Source of the DNA: Streblospio benedicti
Taxonomy: Eukaryota; Annelida; Polychaeta; Spionida; Spionidae
Assembly (NCBI GenBank): GCA_019095985.1
Contig: CM032659.1
Location: forward strand, 21,601,959 to 21,665,958
DNA: 64,000 nucleotides
Direction: 5' to 3'
This document shows positions 1-12,742 of this stretch, piece by piece. Each line of letters starts with the position of its first letter. Position 1 is the stretch's first letter. The notes below the pieces were generated by a model. That model saw nothing but the letters and a program-made list of their open reading frames with translations, was not told the DNA's origin and ran no database searches. Both the position numbers and the translations under genes were made by a program.

Positions 1-340
1 CACCCCTGCATCTCGTTCTGGGAATGTGTTGAAATTTATAGCCAGGAAAAGATAAATGGCTGATAATTCCCTGGTCAGTTTCAGAAAGCCATGTTTCAGT
101 TATTGCCAACACATCAATGTTTGAATCAATCACATGGTCAATTGAAATGTCAGTCTTATTTCTAACTGATCTAATGTTTATGACACCAGCTTTGATATTT
201 CCAGGCAACTGAGGTTTAATGTGAATAAGATTTGCATTCAATGATCCTCTCGAATATGAACTGCTATTTTGATCATTACATAATACTGCAATGCACATTA
301 ATAGATTCCAGTAATGGGGATTCGATCAAGTTGTTTCTAT
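1..340 (-). mobile_element. LINE fragment, AP-endonuclease domain (CR1/L2/Jockey-like), truncated by window edge
   Basis: The minus strand reads open from about 335 down to 1. It contains the opening of an apurinic-type endonuclease domain: GVINIRSVRNKTD, then IDVLAITETWLSE, then FPGYKFQHIPR. This is the usual N-terminal order of the endonuclease of CR1/L2/Jockey-like non-LTR retrotransposons (the N-x-RS opening, then the ITETWL metal-binding Glu). A stop lies upstream near 340, so this is the 5' part of the ORF2-like frame and the rest continues left of the window. The stretch inside the window reads without interruption. The exact clade cannot be told from this short piece. Confidence 0.85.
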
Positions 341-848
341 TTACACTACATGGCTGATCATGTCATTTATAATAACCATCATAATACTCAAGTGCCCCAG
401 ATCTTTGAAAGGGACGCTGACCATAAACAACTGGTATTGGTTTCCTAGCTATGGCCACTGCCTCTGCTCCTACGATATAGGTGTTTGTGCTTGTTGGGTA
501 TGTTTGCTTTTCCTGCGTGCATTGGAGTAGTGTGCGTGTGGAAATATAGGCCTATTGGGATTTCAGACCACTAAACCACGTGGAGATTGAATCGGTATAG
601 AAAAGCCACTCATTCAAAGAGTACTTTTTAACCTGAACATTATTCAAGCCGTCCGCCTATCAGATCAGTGATTAATTATTGCCATACACTTATTGAACAT
701 GATTGCAACCATTGGAGTGAAAAATCTTAAAATCTGAACTACAAAGGTTTTATATATAAAGATCACTGTACACCCCACCACCACCCCACCCCGAGGGTGG
801 GGGGCACACCCTTCACCATGAAGTAATCTGAGCCGTTCCTCCCACTAG

Positions 849-3800
849 CTGCTGCACGCTGGCACGTCCCAGGTCGGCTGCGGGATGTCAGCCTGCGCCC
901 GCCTCACCATTGAGCCGCACTCGTACGTGACTCCCGGCGGCGCCAGGGGCTTCCTGGTGTGCCTCTTCGACCACAAGTAAGTGGTGTGATCACTCAATCA
1001 ACGGGCAAATATTTGTGCTTTTTCTGATGATAATGGCATTTGACCATTTGCTGGCTAAAGTGCTGGCTAAAGTGCTGATATGTACGGGCAATTTAAACAG
1101 TTGTGTTTTTTTGTGTGTATTTTGTTCAGCCATATGTAGCCTATTTCGGTAGTGAACATAAATATGATCAGTATGATATTTTTAATTCACAAAATCTCAT
1201 ATTTTCCAGCGCATACATTTCCTGGAGTGGTATCACAGGGTAAACACATACCAATTATCAAAGCCATACCCATGAACTGGCGCTTTCTTTTGTGATGGGG
1301 CACCTCCTCAATCTAATGGGATGTCCATACATGTGGGACATCAATAATCTATAATGATAATCCCTATGTCAATCAAATGATTGTAGCTTGAACTTAGTAT
1401 TAAATCTGATTTGTGATGTGTCCTATTGGAGATTCAAGCTTTCAAAATGGTTGGCGAGATTCATAATATTTTTATACGTGCATGTGGAAGACATTGTCGA
1501 TAACGTGAATGGGTGTTTCTTACTATCTTTTTTCTTTTTCTTTTTTTGTCGGTGGGGGATGGTGCAAGTGGGGTTTCTGAATCGTGTAAGTGTATTCCAT
1601 TTACCGCCCCATCAGACCTGGGGTTCACCAACGGATGGGTAACGTGTTAAGCATTTTTCCAGGTCCGCATTGATTTTTTACGTTTCGTGTTCCTGAGGGT
1701 TACATAGTAAGTTTGAACAATTAGTTTCCGGCGTGATATCAATACAGTGGTGTTTTATCTCATGTTTTGTTACCTTTTATTCTTCTCACTTATTGAAAGA
1801 AAATACCCCATGGACTATACATCAACAAACACATTTTAGTTTGCTAATATCGTGGGGTAGTATCACACATACATTTTTAAACTTTTGGGGCGATACATTA
1901 GTGCCATGTATGACTACCTTTTATTTTAAAGTAACAGTTTAATTTACGTTTAATCATTTCAGATATGTGCACTGTGTGTTCAATAAATTCATATTTATCA
2001 GTTACTTTGATTTATCACTCATAATTTTAGCCCTGCTGCCAACTAGTTTAGAGCTATGTAAAATGATCATAAACGACAGAGAAATGTGTATAAAATGAAA
2101 TCATTGTCATTTATCATGTATATTTTATAGGCTCATTACGTGTAAATGTATTTCAGAGTTGAAGATCTTTCCCAAATGCCGTACATAGAATCCACCAAGA
2201 TTGTGAAACCTTGTGAGGATTGTGCCAGCCACGCGTATGACGGCAGCGGGTGGACGTGTGAAAACAGCCTGTGCAGTGAGTGCTCAGCATTACTCACTTA
2301 TAGCATAGTAGAGTACCTTTGTCTTGATTGCGAATGTAGTCTTATTTTGTGGCTTTAATTTATCACAGTTGTTGACTTTAGGCTGATATGATATGGTATA
2401 TTTGTCATACCTGCTGATTTGAAATCTTAATTAAACATATTACATACATAATTGATTACTTTGCCATTCTCTGTCGTAGGGGCGGACTTGTGCATATGTG
2501 TAGGATTGCATATTTTTTATTGTTATATTATGAAGCACATTTGTAGCTATACCAAAAGGGGACATGTGTATTCCCACCTGGATTGTTGGCTGAGGCAAGA
2601 CACATCATAGGCTTTATTGCTGTCTGTTAGTTCCGTTAAAACATAATATCATAGTGTTATATGGGATATATTGAATCTATACAACCAGATTTGAATGCAC
2701 TAACGCAGACGTTGCACAAGGCATCCGTCTTGATTCTTCAGTGTGCGGCGTGATGTGTAGTACGTTTAAATCCAGTTGGATGGATTCAATAGTACTCATA
2801 TATCATTAGATATTAATTTATAATCTTCATGAAGTTAGTAGCTTGGTTAATTTCACATCATTGTTACACATGTGTGAAGCTTATGCTACCAAAACGCTTT
2901 TTTTTCCAAATCACATACTACATGTAGGATTGTATTCAATTGCAAGTATATGTACTTGTTGCTGGATATGAACGATTTTCGTGAGAGTCCAGCCGAGAGG
3001 AAATGTATTGGTGCATATGGTGTGACAATAGCAATTATTAGATATATAGATAATTACACCTTCGCCAATAACCTCGATCAAATTGACAATGGCCGTGTCC
3101 CACTTGATCGACTATTCATAGCAATGCGAGGGGTACACTGGACAATAGCACAATGACATTCGTTATCATATGAGGGACATTAGTATAATTTTATTATGAA
3201 ACTACACGCGTACATGGCCCAATGATTAAACCGTATTCAGAAGCACACTATTACAAAGGGGAGGATAAAACATCGTTCCTTTTTCTATAATTGATCGTAT
3301 ATGGTGAGTGCTTCATGTCAAGGTTTTGGCTTTATGTTTTGGATGGTAGCGTATGCTGGAGACTTTCAAAATAGTGCATATTGTGACCGGGAAATACATG
3401 TACTATACATGATCATACATGGACATGTAAATGTAAATTATGTAAATGTGGTGGTTGATAGTCCTGATCCAAGTCCTGCGTTCACGACTTTATAATGTAC
3501 ACCTGCTTGCATCGCAGCGATGCAATAATGTCTAGATCAAATGCTCTAGATTCTAATGAGCATTTATACGGGCTACTACAGAAACTGACCCACTTCTACA
3601 CTTGTTATTGACACGGGCATGCGGCATGTGTCGTATGCAGGACAAGTACAAGTATACATTCAATTGAGCACACAATTACTTCTTCCTGAACCATTTTGTA
3701 CACATGGGCTGAATGCCTATTTTGAAGGACTATTTTGCCTAATGATAAAAACTGTGTGACCAAATCAATCCAACGATATTCTCTGCCACACTTTGCCCAT

Positions 3801-6800
3801 TTATGTCTATAACTTGAGGAAACTGAATATGTAGTATAAGTCTTATTGCGAATGTACCACAACCGCATAACGCATAACCGCAAAAACAGCAACAGTGCTA
3901 AAACAGAAGCTGTGTAGACATTGTATTGCCAATTCAGGAGAACAGGAGAATTCCACGAAAACAACGCAAACAATGTTTGTTTCCCCATTCATTTCAGAAG
4001 GCAATACATTGACTACTTGAGTGGACTACAATAGCGTGATTATTTGAACACTAATTATTTGTACTAATCAGTGTGTGAAACACGTCATAATAATATAAAT
4101 ATATTGACCACAAGTCAATTACCATGACAGCTACGTTTTAGACCAATCAGCATGTTAGAACTTTCTCATCTATTTCGGGCTGATCATTATATTCTCAAGT
4201 GAATAGCGTGTCATCGATAAAGATCCTTTTTAGAAAGGGAGTATTTGTATATATGTGTATTTCATTGGAGATAATTCAGGCTGTGCTGTGATACATACGA
4301 GTAACAAGTGACTAAAGCCCTTGTTAAAATACATTTCGCTTTTAAAGTTAACAGTATATTTGCTCTTTTTCAGAAACCTGTAATGTCGTTGAAGGCGAAG
4401 AAGAAACACTCTGAAGATGTACATTGTAAATGTTGTAAGTACAATGGGGCTATACACGGTTTATCTGTCCAAAATTGCGCGAGTTTGTTTTAAAATACGC
4501 TGCGCCCTTTTACCTGTGAGTCAACCATTCTGGAAATAATACTATTACTTTATATTGCTTGTACAAAATATATAACGTTATTGTTGTCATAGGTAGATCC
4601 GGGAGAGTCGACACCGCTCCCATATTCCACCAAAATATCTTATTGTTGTAGTCTTTGACATGTTCGCTATCGAACGGGCAAACAAAGCCAATGAGATCCC
4701 TTAAGTGGTGCCCCACCCCGTTTCTGAAAACCTGGATCTGCCAGTGCCCGTGATGCATATAATTGGACCATTAATGATCATGATCATGATTCAAGTTTAA
4801 TTTGCAATTGATACAAGTATGGTTTGCTCTCTTTGATTGAATGCCATTTGATGCTATTTGATAAATTCATAATACTAAAGTGTGTATTTGTAGGCAAGGG
4901 AAAAGATGACTTTGTTGAGTTGGAACACTTCAAAGCAGGTAATTTTATTGACATGACTAGTTCATTTTTCACAACACTGGATCTATAAATGACTGCTGTT
5001 GGCAGTGTCGCCAACAGCTGATGATATTTTCAAAACCCCTCCACGCATGCCAGCTCACAGGTACAGGTCAGGTCTGTTAACATTAGTGTGAATGATGAAC
5101 AGCAGACGTTTCTTTAGCAATTGATATACCCCCTTTTTTTTACTTCCTCTATAGGGTTAATAAGATGTAGTATGACAACAGTGCCAATGTTCCTGGTGTA
5201 GACGTTAAGTCGACTGTGGGTATAAATAGTGTACATGCCCATGATACCATTGTCGGTTTTCACGGCTTGATCAATCACACTGCTTGTACCATGCTCGTAT
5301 CAACCGGCCTGGCAAGAACGAATCCTGATAGAATAAATCATGTTGCACAACGAACCCGGTTTTGTATTTGTCATTCTTTTCTAAACAATTACAACACTGT
5401 TTTTAAAAATGTGAAAAAGTAGTTCAGCTGAGTACAAGCATAATAACCGTGGTATCACCCCTCCTCGAAGAGGGGTGATAACCCTCTCCGGGTTATCGGA
5501 TACTTCTGGATCATGAAAACCAATGAAATTGGTATCAGGGCGATTCGCCGGTGTGCTTATTCGCCGGTGTGGTAGCGAACCGCCTTTTCACCGACAAATC
5601 ACTCAGGTTGCTATCGGCAAATGGACCACCTAATACCTTTATAATCAGTTTTCTAACATAATGGCCGTTTTGCCAGTATGACCATTCGCCGTCAGCACTC
5701 AGGCTCTTAATATAGACTGGTCGTTTTGCCGGCAAGACCATTCGACGAAAATGAAAAAAAAGATAAATACGATTATCAAAATAATCAGAAAAAACGTAAT
5801 AATCAGAATAATTTCTTACACTTTCAAACAATGATATTTAACCGCTCATAAATATTCGATTTTTTTCTGGCGTTCTCGTTTATTTCCACCACAACGACAG
5901 CACCGATTGGTTAATAAAAAGTGCAGAAGCCATGATACAGACACCCAAATAAATGAAAATCTGTCAAAATATCAAAATATCCGGGTTGGTTATGGACTTT
6001 AGAAATTTTTTTTTCGGAGACCTCTGTAGAATGCGTAATAAAAGGGGGAAAACTGGAAAGAAAAACGTAATTTCAGGCAAGTCATGAATAACCCCGTAAC
6101 TTGCGGAAGCAACGCAACGTGTTTTCGTTCGTAACAGTCGCAACAATGAGAAGAAAGTGGAGAAAAAACGCAAGGAATCGTAGCGTAATTCTAAAAAAAA
6201 ACGGTCTTTTGCATCCATCTGATGAAATCAGTAATGTAGGTCTCAAATGAATTCGCTGCGGAAATAGAAAAATTAAAACACTCTGGGAAGGAGCTCTTCA
6301 CACGAACATCCGTAAAACGCTCTTAGTCAGCAGTTGCCTCTAAGTTTGACAGATATACCATGTTTATATGATACATTGTGCAGAGCAGGATTGTGTAACA
6401 AACTACACTGCAACAGACATCTTACTGAGTCATTTGAGAACAAATTAAGTGTATACTTGTTATGAAACCATCAATTTAATGGGCTACTTTACTCAAAAGT
6501 GTGCATGATCCCCAGGCTTTGGCCTACCATTGTCCAGAGAAAATAGAGAATCCATGGCCATGTCACCAGATAAGATTTACAGATTTTGAAAGGTAAGATG
6601 TTCTCATAGTGCATGCACCCTACGATAATTTAGAGGATTTTACCAGTTTCCTCACAAAAACATTTTGTGTGGTTCTTGATCGCTCAGTTCCTCTCATTCA
6701 CAAACGAATGTTACGGGAATTACACACGAACGTTACGTAACGATTGAACGCCGTCTTATAGGAATATTGGCACAGGTTAAAGACTCACAATTGGTCTGTC

Positions 6801-7389
6801 TAAAATGAAGACCTCCGACAATGTGACCTCGCCCTGCAAGCAGCGTCACATTCTCGGAGATCTTTAATTCACAAACAAACCAAAGTGTGAGTCTTTAACA
6901 GACTTAATGTACTTAAGTATATGTATGTATATTAGATAATTGTAAATACACATGATTTCGTTTGCCTGTCTAATAATTACCCACAAATCATATACATGAA
7001 AACTGGTCTATACATTTTCAGACTGCCCCACATACTGCTGTGTGCACGGCGTGGCCCACAACTCCACCACGTGCGGCTGCCACTGCCTGCCGGGCTACTA
7101 TGGTCGCACGTGCGCGTGTAAGACCCTCTTGCTTCTTTCTGTACGAGCTCTAGTCTCGCATATGTCGATCTCCCTGGCAAGCACGTAGATTTGTCTCACA
7201 TACAATCCATGTTTAAAACATTCAGACTCACCTATCATATACATGTATATATACAAATCAAGGGTTTACTTACCTTTTACGCCGTCCAACAGATGCCTGC
7301 CCGTGCGTGGACTCCGCTGACTGTCCAGTCGTCGCCTCCTTCTGTGACTCGTCCCCCTGGATACAGCAGTTTTGCCCCCAGACATGCGG
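849..7389 (+). CDS. CAP-EGF-ShKT secreted protein, 3' exons (partial gene)
   Basis: Four exons join in frame: 849-976, 2157-2275, 7022-7117 and 7293-7389, with junction phases 2, 1 and 1 and GT-AG borders. Exon 1 encodes the end of a CAP (SCP/CRISP) domain: HAGTSQVGCGMSAC, then FLVCLFDH, the equivalent of the conserved LVCNY strand. Exon 2 gives the Cys-rich hinge, KPCEDCASHAYDGSGWTC then ENSLC. Exon 3 is a phase 1-1 EGF-like module, CHCLPGYYGRTC. Exon 4 is a ShKT-like six-cysteine segment, DSADCPVVASFCD then FCPQTCG. This is the common architecture of secreted CAP proteins in marine invertebrates, probably extracellular or venom/mucus-like. The signal peptide and most of the CAP domain must lie left of the window. 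After exon 4 a donor (GGGTGAGT) implies at least one more exon, which I could not find before 15 kb. The domain calls are firm; the biological role is unknown. Confidence 0.8.
977..2156 (+). other. CAP gene intron, no feature recognised
   Basis: AT-rich sequence between the CAP-domain exon and the hinge exon. It has a T-rich run near 1525-1548 and a G-rich/CCACC patch just upstream of the first exon (775-810). I see no conserved coding or repeat signal. Confidence 0.5.
4592..4743 (-). mobile_element. GGCAGATCC-family MITE
   Basis: The ends read GGTAGATCC and CCTGGATCTGCC, imperfect inverted copies of the terminal word TGGCAGATCCAG. That word bounds at least six other copies in this window. 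The inside contains the family words CTTAAGGGATC, AATAAGATATTTTGGTGG and a GGGAGCGGTG-like stretch, matching the copy at 23511-23675 when read on the minus strand. Non-coding, about 150 bp. Confidence 0.7.
5453..5480. repeat. Perfect hairpin
   Basis: An 11-bp perfect inverted repeat, TATCACCCCTC / GAGGGGTGATA, with a 6-base loop. It is followed at once by a smaller AACCC / GGGTT pair. It sits at the left edge of a CpG-rich repeat block, so it may be the terminus of an unrecognised element. Confidence 0.6.
5530..5760. repeat. CpG-rich block with repeated ATTCGCCG words
   Basis: Words such as ATTCGCCG, TTTTGCCGGCAAGACC and their complements recur several times in both orientations (near 5543, 5560, 5685 and 5721-5750), inside otherwise AT-rich intron DNA. 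This suggests a small repetitive element. I do not recognise the family. Confidence 0.4.
6776..6899. mobile_element. Foldback MITE, 124 bp
   Basis: A near-complete palindrome. GTTAAAGACTCACA opens it and TGTGAGTCTTTAAC closes it. The next layer inward is TTGGTCTGT against ACAAACCAA, and the innermost is CAATGTGAC against GTCACATT. It may be flanked by TTAA. No coding potential. Confidence 0.7.
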
Positions 7390-8370
7390 GTGAGTGCTAA
7401 CAACCATTCTGCTCATTGCCAACACCCCACTTCACTCATCTCCAATATTCACGAGTTCAGAATAATCGGGACCATCGATCGGGACCATTTGAGCCGTGAC
7501 AACTGACCCAAGTTACGACCTCAAATTTTTGCACATTATTTAACATTTTTTTCTCGTAAGCCAGGGCATCACATCAAATTGCTTAAAATTAACATGCATC
7601 ATCCTGAATTTGAGTGAAATATGCTGACAAAAACACCAGAGAATTTGTCTACTCTTAATTCATTACTCTTTTCAAGGATTATTTCCATGAACCCATAACA
7701 CTACCTGTAACTTCAAATATAAGGCACCAACCATTTGAGTATGGGAGGGGGGCCAGGCAAAGAACTTTGGCGAGTAATATTTATTTTTCTACATTGTCTT
7801 CATGAGAAATATTCTATTTTTAATACAGAATTTTTCGATGTTATTTCTCATTATCTTTGAACATGTAATAACCTACTTTTTAACTAAACAATATATGTAT
7901 GCATATGAATGGAGAATTCACTGAATATTTACTGCTGATGTCCGTGGCACAAGCAGTTATAGGAGTATTGGGGTTGAAAAAAAGTGGAAGACCTTAAGAA
8001 ACAGTTGAGATACAGTTTGCTTGAAACCCCTAAGCATGTGTGTGGTGTTTCAAAGGAATGCCATCGGAGAAAAGAGACATGGTGGTTGGACCAACACTTA
8101 GAAAATACAGTGCAATAGAAGAGAAAACTACACAACTGTTGGAAAGCTTGAGGTAGAAGATAGGCATACAATGTGGCAAAGCTCATTGCAAAATGCGTTG
8201 TGTAAAGGGGCGGATCCAAAGCTGAAGTTTGCATGCTTTTGGATTTAACTGAAATTGTAATCTCAACAAGTCAAATAGATTTCTAAATATGTATCCATTG
8301 ATAATTGACAGTAAATAAGTCATTGCAATACACTTTAAACAGTTTTCAGGGAATTTGTCCAATATCCAAC
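7390..8370. other. Intergenic or intronic, nothing recognised
   Basis: AT-rich sequence after the ShKT exon. The donor there implies that this region begins inside an intron of the CAP gene. I see no exon with matching phase. Confidence 0.4.
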
Positions 8371-8375
8371 TTTAA

Positions 8376-8976
8376 CCCTAATCAGTACATTCCGTTAGGG
8401 GTCCGTTCGGACCCCAGGGGTATACTTTTTGTGATATATCTTTATCCGCTTGGTATTTCTTATTTTCCTTTTAATTAGTTGTCACCCGTTATCTTGTCTT
8501 TATCAGTACCGAAGAGTATTTGATTTAGTTAAATATTAGGTCCGCATGCACCCCACACCCGTTGAGAACAGAAAATGCAGGGTGCACTTTTTTTTTTTAT
8601 TGAAGGCCTTTAATGAAGTTGTCAGCTCTTATCTTCCTTTTATCAAGGATGAAAATTATTTTCTTTGGTTATACATAAGGACCAATAAAAAAGCAATTTT
8701 ATTGGGGTCCGCATGGACCCAAACAAGATGCGTACAAAGAACACAGAGTTATTCTATAATTTGACCTACTGTACTAGAATATGTATATAATAAAAACATT
8801 ACTCTTTATCTCTTTATTTATTTATTATTTTTATCTGACACAGTCATGATTAACATATGGATGTATTTGTATCACAGAAAGATCATGAATTGAAAAGAAA
8901 ATCCCATCAAATGATGGGGTCCACATGGACCCCTATTGTACTGATTAAGGTGTTTTGGTTAATGTACTAGTGAGGG
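8376..8976. mobile_element. piggyBac-type MITE, copy A (601 bp)
   Basis: Flanked on both sides by TTAA (8372-8375 and 8977-8980), the piggyBac target. Its ends are inverted: CCCTAATCAGTACATT against CCCTCACTAGTACATT. Just inside both ends are GGGGTCC/GGACCCC words, and further GGTCCGCATG boxes lie internally. A second copy sits at 43733-44372 and shares long internal stretches, for example AGTTGTCACCC, ATCTTGTCTTTATCAGTACC and CCCACACCCGTTGAGAACAG. No transposase is encoded. Confidence 0.85.
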
Positions 8977-9649
8977 TTAAAATACGAAAGTATGTCAGTG
9001 TTCATATTTATCCGGGTGTGCGTGTGTGGTGTTTGTGTGGGGCGGTGGGTTGTGGGGAGGGGGCTGCACAGTTTCTTAATGTTCATATGGGTAGGGCATT
9101 CAATTTCAACGTAGAGAGTTAGGGAGGGCGTTCATTTTTTTATCTCGACAATACCAAATCCCCCCCCTGTACAATTAATGATGGTTGCTTCCTTAAATAT
9201 TTTTGAGCCTCCTAGATAATGTGACCAGACACCGACCTTTCTGTTTCACAAGATGTTACGGGCAGTACTGCTAATGCGTCTAGCACTTTTTTTATACCAT
9301 TTGGAAACAGGTCAGCGTCTGTAGCTGTGAGCGCTGCTTTCAAACCTGTTGGGATGTGATTTCCATGGTCTTATTCCCGACTCCAATAAATTCTCACGTA
9401 TCAAGTTCTTCTGTAAGTGAGGCATAATTAGGCAAGTCTCCTTGCAAAATCTCAATAGAATATTTTTTGCAGAATCTTTATCAGGTTCCAGAACGTTTGT
9501 AAACTGGTATGCATCCACCCCTGGTTCATGTAGCAACATATGCTCAAGAGAGTTGCTCCTGAGAAAGTTGATCCACTAACTGTTGGCAAATTAGCCAAAC
9601 ATACAATGTATAAGCCATGAAAAGCAACGAGTTGTAGGGGGAAATTTGT

Positions 9650-10200
9650 GGAAAAAGTTTGACGGTGCTCTCTGAGAGGCTTAAAAACTATTTTGGAAGC
9701 AACGCTATGAGTAAATTTCGCTGGAACCAAAACATTCTCTCATATGAACCTCCCATAGAAAGTTCCAGTGTCGAAATCACTCTGGGGATGATATCCAAGG
9801 TTTTCTCAAAGATGGGAATGGGCCAGGCAGCTGGTCCGTAAGGGAGACGTGCAGAAATGCCAATAGTCAGGTAGCCAAGAAGATAAGACCTGCTGACAAG
9901 AGAGGTGTTCGTCTTTTTCATTATGTGATTGAAGAGATAGTTTGTGAAGTTCGCATACCATCTGAGTGGGAAGAAAGCCTTATAGTTATGCAGTTATCCT
10001 CTACAAAATAAAGGCACTGCGCTAGAGACGGTAAATTACCTACGGCTCAAGTTGCTCGATCAAGTGGTGACAATTCTGGAGAGAGTAGCCCGAACAACTG
10101 ATAAGAAACAGAGTAGATAAACAGCACACAGTTGGGATTCATGCCTGGCAGAGGGACGACGGATGTCATTTTCATTGCTCGCCAAGGGATAAATTCTTAG
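9650..10200 (+). mobile_element. Decayed RTE-like LINE reverse-transcriptase fragment
   Basis: Frame-shifting pieces on the plus strand match the classic finger/palm section of RTE-like LINE RTs. They are MGQAAGP near 9820 (family: GKAAGPSG), then HLSGKKAL (family: WEES), then NYLRLKLLDQV near 10033 (family: NYRGIKLLDQV), then LERVAR, then FMPGRGTTDVIFIARQG near 10139-10187 (family: FMPGRGTTDAIFI). Several stops and frameshifts interrupt it, so this is an old dead copy. The exact clade is uncertain. Confidence 0.75.
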
Positions 10201-12033
10201 CACCCAATAGCCCTTGTGAATGTCCTTTGTGGACTTATAGAAGGTGTTCGAATGTGTTCCTAAACAAGCCATATGGTGATATATGTGTGAGCTAGGTGTT
10301 GAAGAATGAATTGTAAAGTTAGTTAAGTCAATGTATGCGATTAGTGTATACACTAATATCACACCATGGACATAACTAGGTACGCTTTAGACATGAGTCA
10401 ATACTATTCAATCCATTTCCAATTAACTGGTTTGGATGTTCCGATGCCCCGGGGTTTAATGCTAATCCGGGTCACCGCGTCATAGCTCATTTTATCAAGA
10501 CTTCAACTAACGAACCGTTTAAAAACTCATATTTTCCTTTTTGGCACCTCAATTATCGAGTTATCATACATATACAACAAAAGACATAGAAAAAGTGTTG
10601 ACAAAGAGCCCACTTTTTGAATTGTTTGCTTTGGCTTCGGCCTTGATGTTTTAGCTGAACATTGTAAATGTAAGCTCCGTTTTGATTGCAATTACCATTG
10701 TATAAAAACAACAACACATTATTGGCATACGTGACAGTGTGTACAGAGTTCTTTCTTTCGTTATGTAAACATATATGTATATATTATCGATTATTGCCAT
10801 TCCATATACAGTGAATTATCACACACGGTAACGAAGGCCATAGTGTGTTTAATCAGGTATCTACCTCCCTCTAGCCTACCTCTGAGACGATGATCTGCAG
10901 GAAAACAACACGGGGAGTGACAGGGTATGATATGCAATGTAATTTGTGCAAAGAGGGAAACAAAAATAGTTTTTTATCATGGCGAAGCCAGCAGAACCTT
11001 ATACATGTGCATAAATGAACACTTCATCAAAAAAGTACAATAGTACAGAGACACTAGAAATTAGAGCCCTCATTAAACATAATATGACCTTCCATCCTGC
11101 TTCACTCCCAATTTTTATATCAAAGCAGTAAGTTTTCACAAAGAACTCCTCAGCAGACATATTCACAAAGGAATAAGAATAAATACCACTAATAATCAGA
11201 CATCAGGATACCTCATGAACTCAACGTCAGAGTACCACCAAGGAGAAGTTACCTGAGTAGCCATTGTTAGAGGACTATACTAATATTTCCCGCCCCCTCC
11301 TTTTTACACTTGATTATTGTAAAAACTACCATGAATAATGGGTGCATTGTTCTAAACAGTTTTTATGTTGCAAAGATACATGTCACAGAATACGAATGTT
11401 CATACCCTTCTCAAAAATACCCATTAAACAAACAGTCACTGATTTCAATTAAATGGCCCGCGGCTCTTGCTCTATCACATCTCATCACCAATACCTATCA
11501 ATAATTGTTAATTCCTAACCTTCTTCACCATCCTGCACAGTCTGATTGTATTTCTTCTAAGCTATTGTGCATATGATTTATCAACCCTTATTCAAAATCA
11601 TTTATAATTTTAATCAATATTTATGTTTAAAAATCTGTTTGTGATTATATCTTAGGAGGGTGAAACCGAAAAGATAATAAAACATTTCTATATTTTTATC
11701 AACATTCATACAGCAGTGACCAGAAGACAATACTAATCCCAATAATAATTTATTTGTTGTATAAACACAATGTATGATAAATAAAATAACACTTTCGTAT
11801 CGACGGATATCATGCGTTCGCTGTATACAAAACGCCACGTGTTATTCTCTATTTTTCTAGGGCGACGCACACACATCCCGTGAGTTTTTTTAGTGCACAC
11901 TGACCCAGTGAATGGCATATACAATTCTATTTTATTGATAAGAAAACCGCCGAATATAAAATATTCAAACCAAGCATTATCAATGGTGACAATGGGTGTT
12001 GAAAAATGCGGTTAGAGAATGAGATTGTTTACT
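10201..12033. other. Intergenic, nothing recognised
   Basis: About 1.8 kb of AT-rich DNA with no exon-like, repeat-like or RNA-like signal that I can support. Confidence 0.4.
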
Positions 12034-12035
12034 AT

Positions 12036-12140
12036 ATATGGTTTTGAGTGAGATATAGCATTTATCTTTTGTTTAACCTCACTCCCTTCGCTCGTACGTC
12101 TACACAAAGGATAAATCCTATATCACACCCAAAACCATAT
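12036..12140. mobile_element. Foldback MITE, about 105 bp
   Basis: The left arm ATATGGTTTTGAGTGAGATA is mirrored by the right arm TATCACACCCAAAACCATAT. A second inner layer, ATTTATC/GATAAAT, surrounds a loop that contains the CpG-rich word TTCGCTCGTACG. Short, non-coding, with the appearance of a MITE. Confidence 0.65.
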
Positions 12141-12642
12141 GATAACCCTTAATTATCGTGCATTTTGTAATGCCCTATCCATCGATATAATAACGTCTAA
12201 TGTATACACTAAATCATTTAAGTTTATAGTGGACATGCCGTTTGTTATTTTGCGGTTGTGTTTAATTATAACAATATAATATGGTGTTATTTTATTTGCA
12301 GATTATGCCCGTGTTAGAATACTAGTAGGATTATCAAATGCACGAAACTGCAAACATCGAAGAAGTTTGATTTTCACTGAGTTGTGAGTTAAGTGTATGT
12401 TTGCGAGATACTTGTTTGTAGTGCGTACGCTAGGACCAAGAGGACAATGGGTTTGATCAGAATGAAATGATTTAGTACTTGACAAATAAGGTTGATAACA
12501 TATTGCATTTAGTATTGTTTGTGTTTTTAACTTTCTTTAAATACGTCCAGTTCCAAAATTTATTGTAACAGTCGCTAAATATACTTCTAAATTTTCAAGT
12601 ATTGAATATAAACCGACGGTGGCAAAGCAAATATAGCACAAA

Positions 12643-12742
12643 NNNNNNNNNNNNNNNNNNNNNNNNNNNNNNNNNNNNNNNNNNNNNNNNNNNNNNNNNN
12701 NNNNNNNNNNNNNNNNNNNNNNNNNNNNNNNNNNNNNNNNNN
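12643..12742. other. Assembly gap (100 N)
   Basis: Exactly 100 N, the conventional placeholder for a gap of unknown size. Anything spanning it, including the repeat end immediately to its right, is incomplete. Confidence 0.99.

Larger units (their letters stand above)
2276..7021 (+). other. CAP gene intron with MITE, hairpins and a CpG-rich block
   Basis: A 4.7-kb intron. It contains a GGCAGATCC-type MITE (4592-4743), a perfect hairpin (5453-5480), a block with repeated ATTCGCCG words (5530-5760) and a 124-bp foldback MITE (6776-6899). A possible extra exon at 4374-4434 has good splice borders but breaks the frame, so it was left out. Confidence 0.5.

Noticed and set aside
3605-3988. 127-residue minus-strand ORF
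   Set aside because: No recognisable motif or family, AT-driven composition and a position inside an intron. It looks like chance.
4374-4434. Possible extra exon of the CAP gene between the hinge and the EGF exon (good acceptor and donor, Cys-containing end)
   Set aside because: Its phase does not fit the exons at 2157-2275 and 7022-7117. Including it gives a stop, while direct joining of those two exons is in frame.
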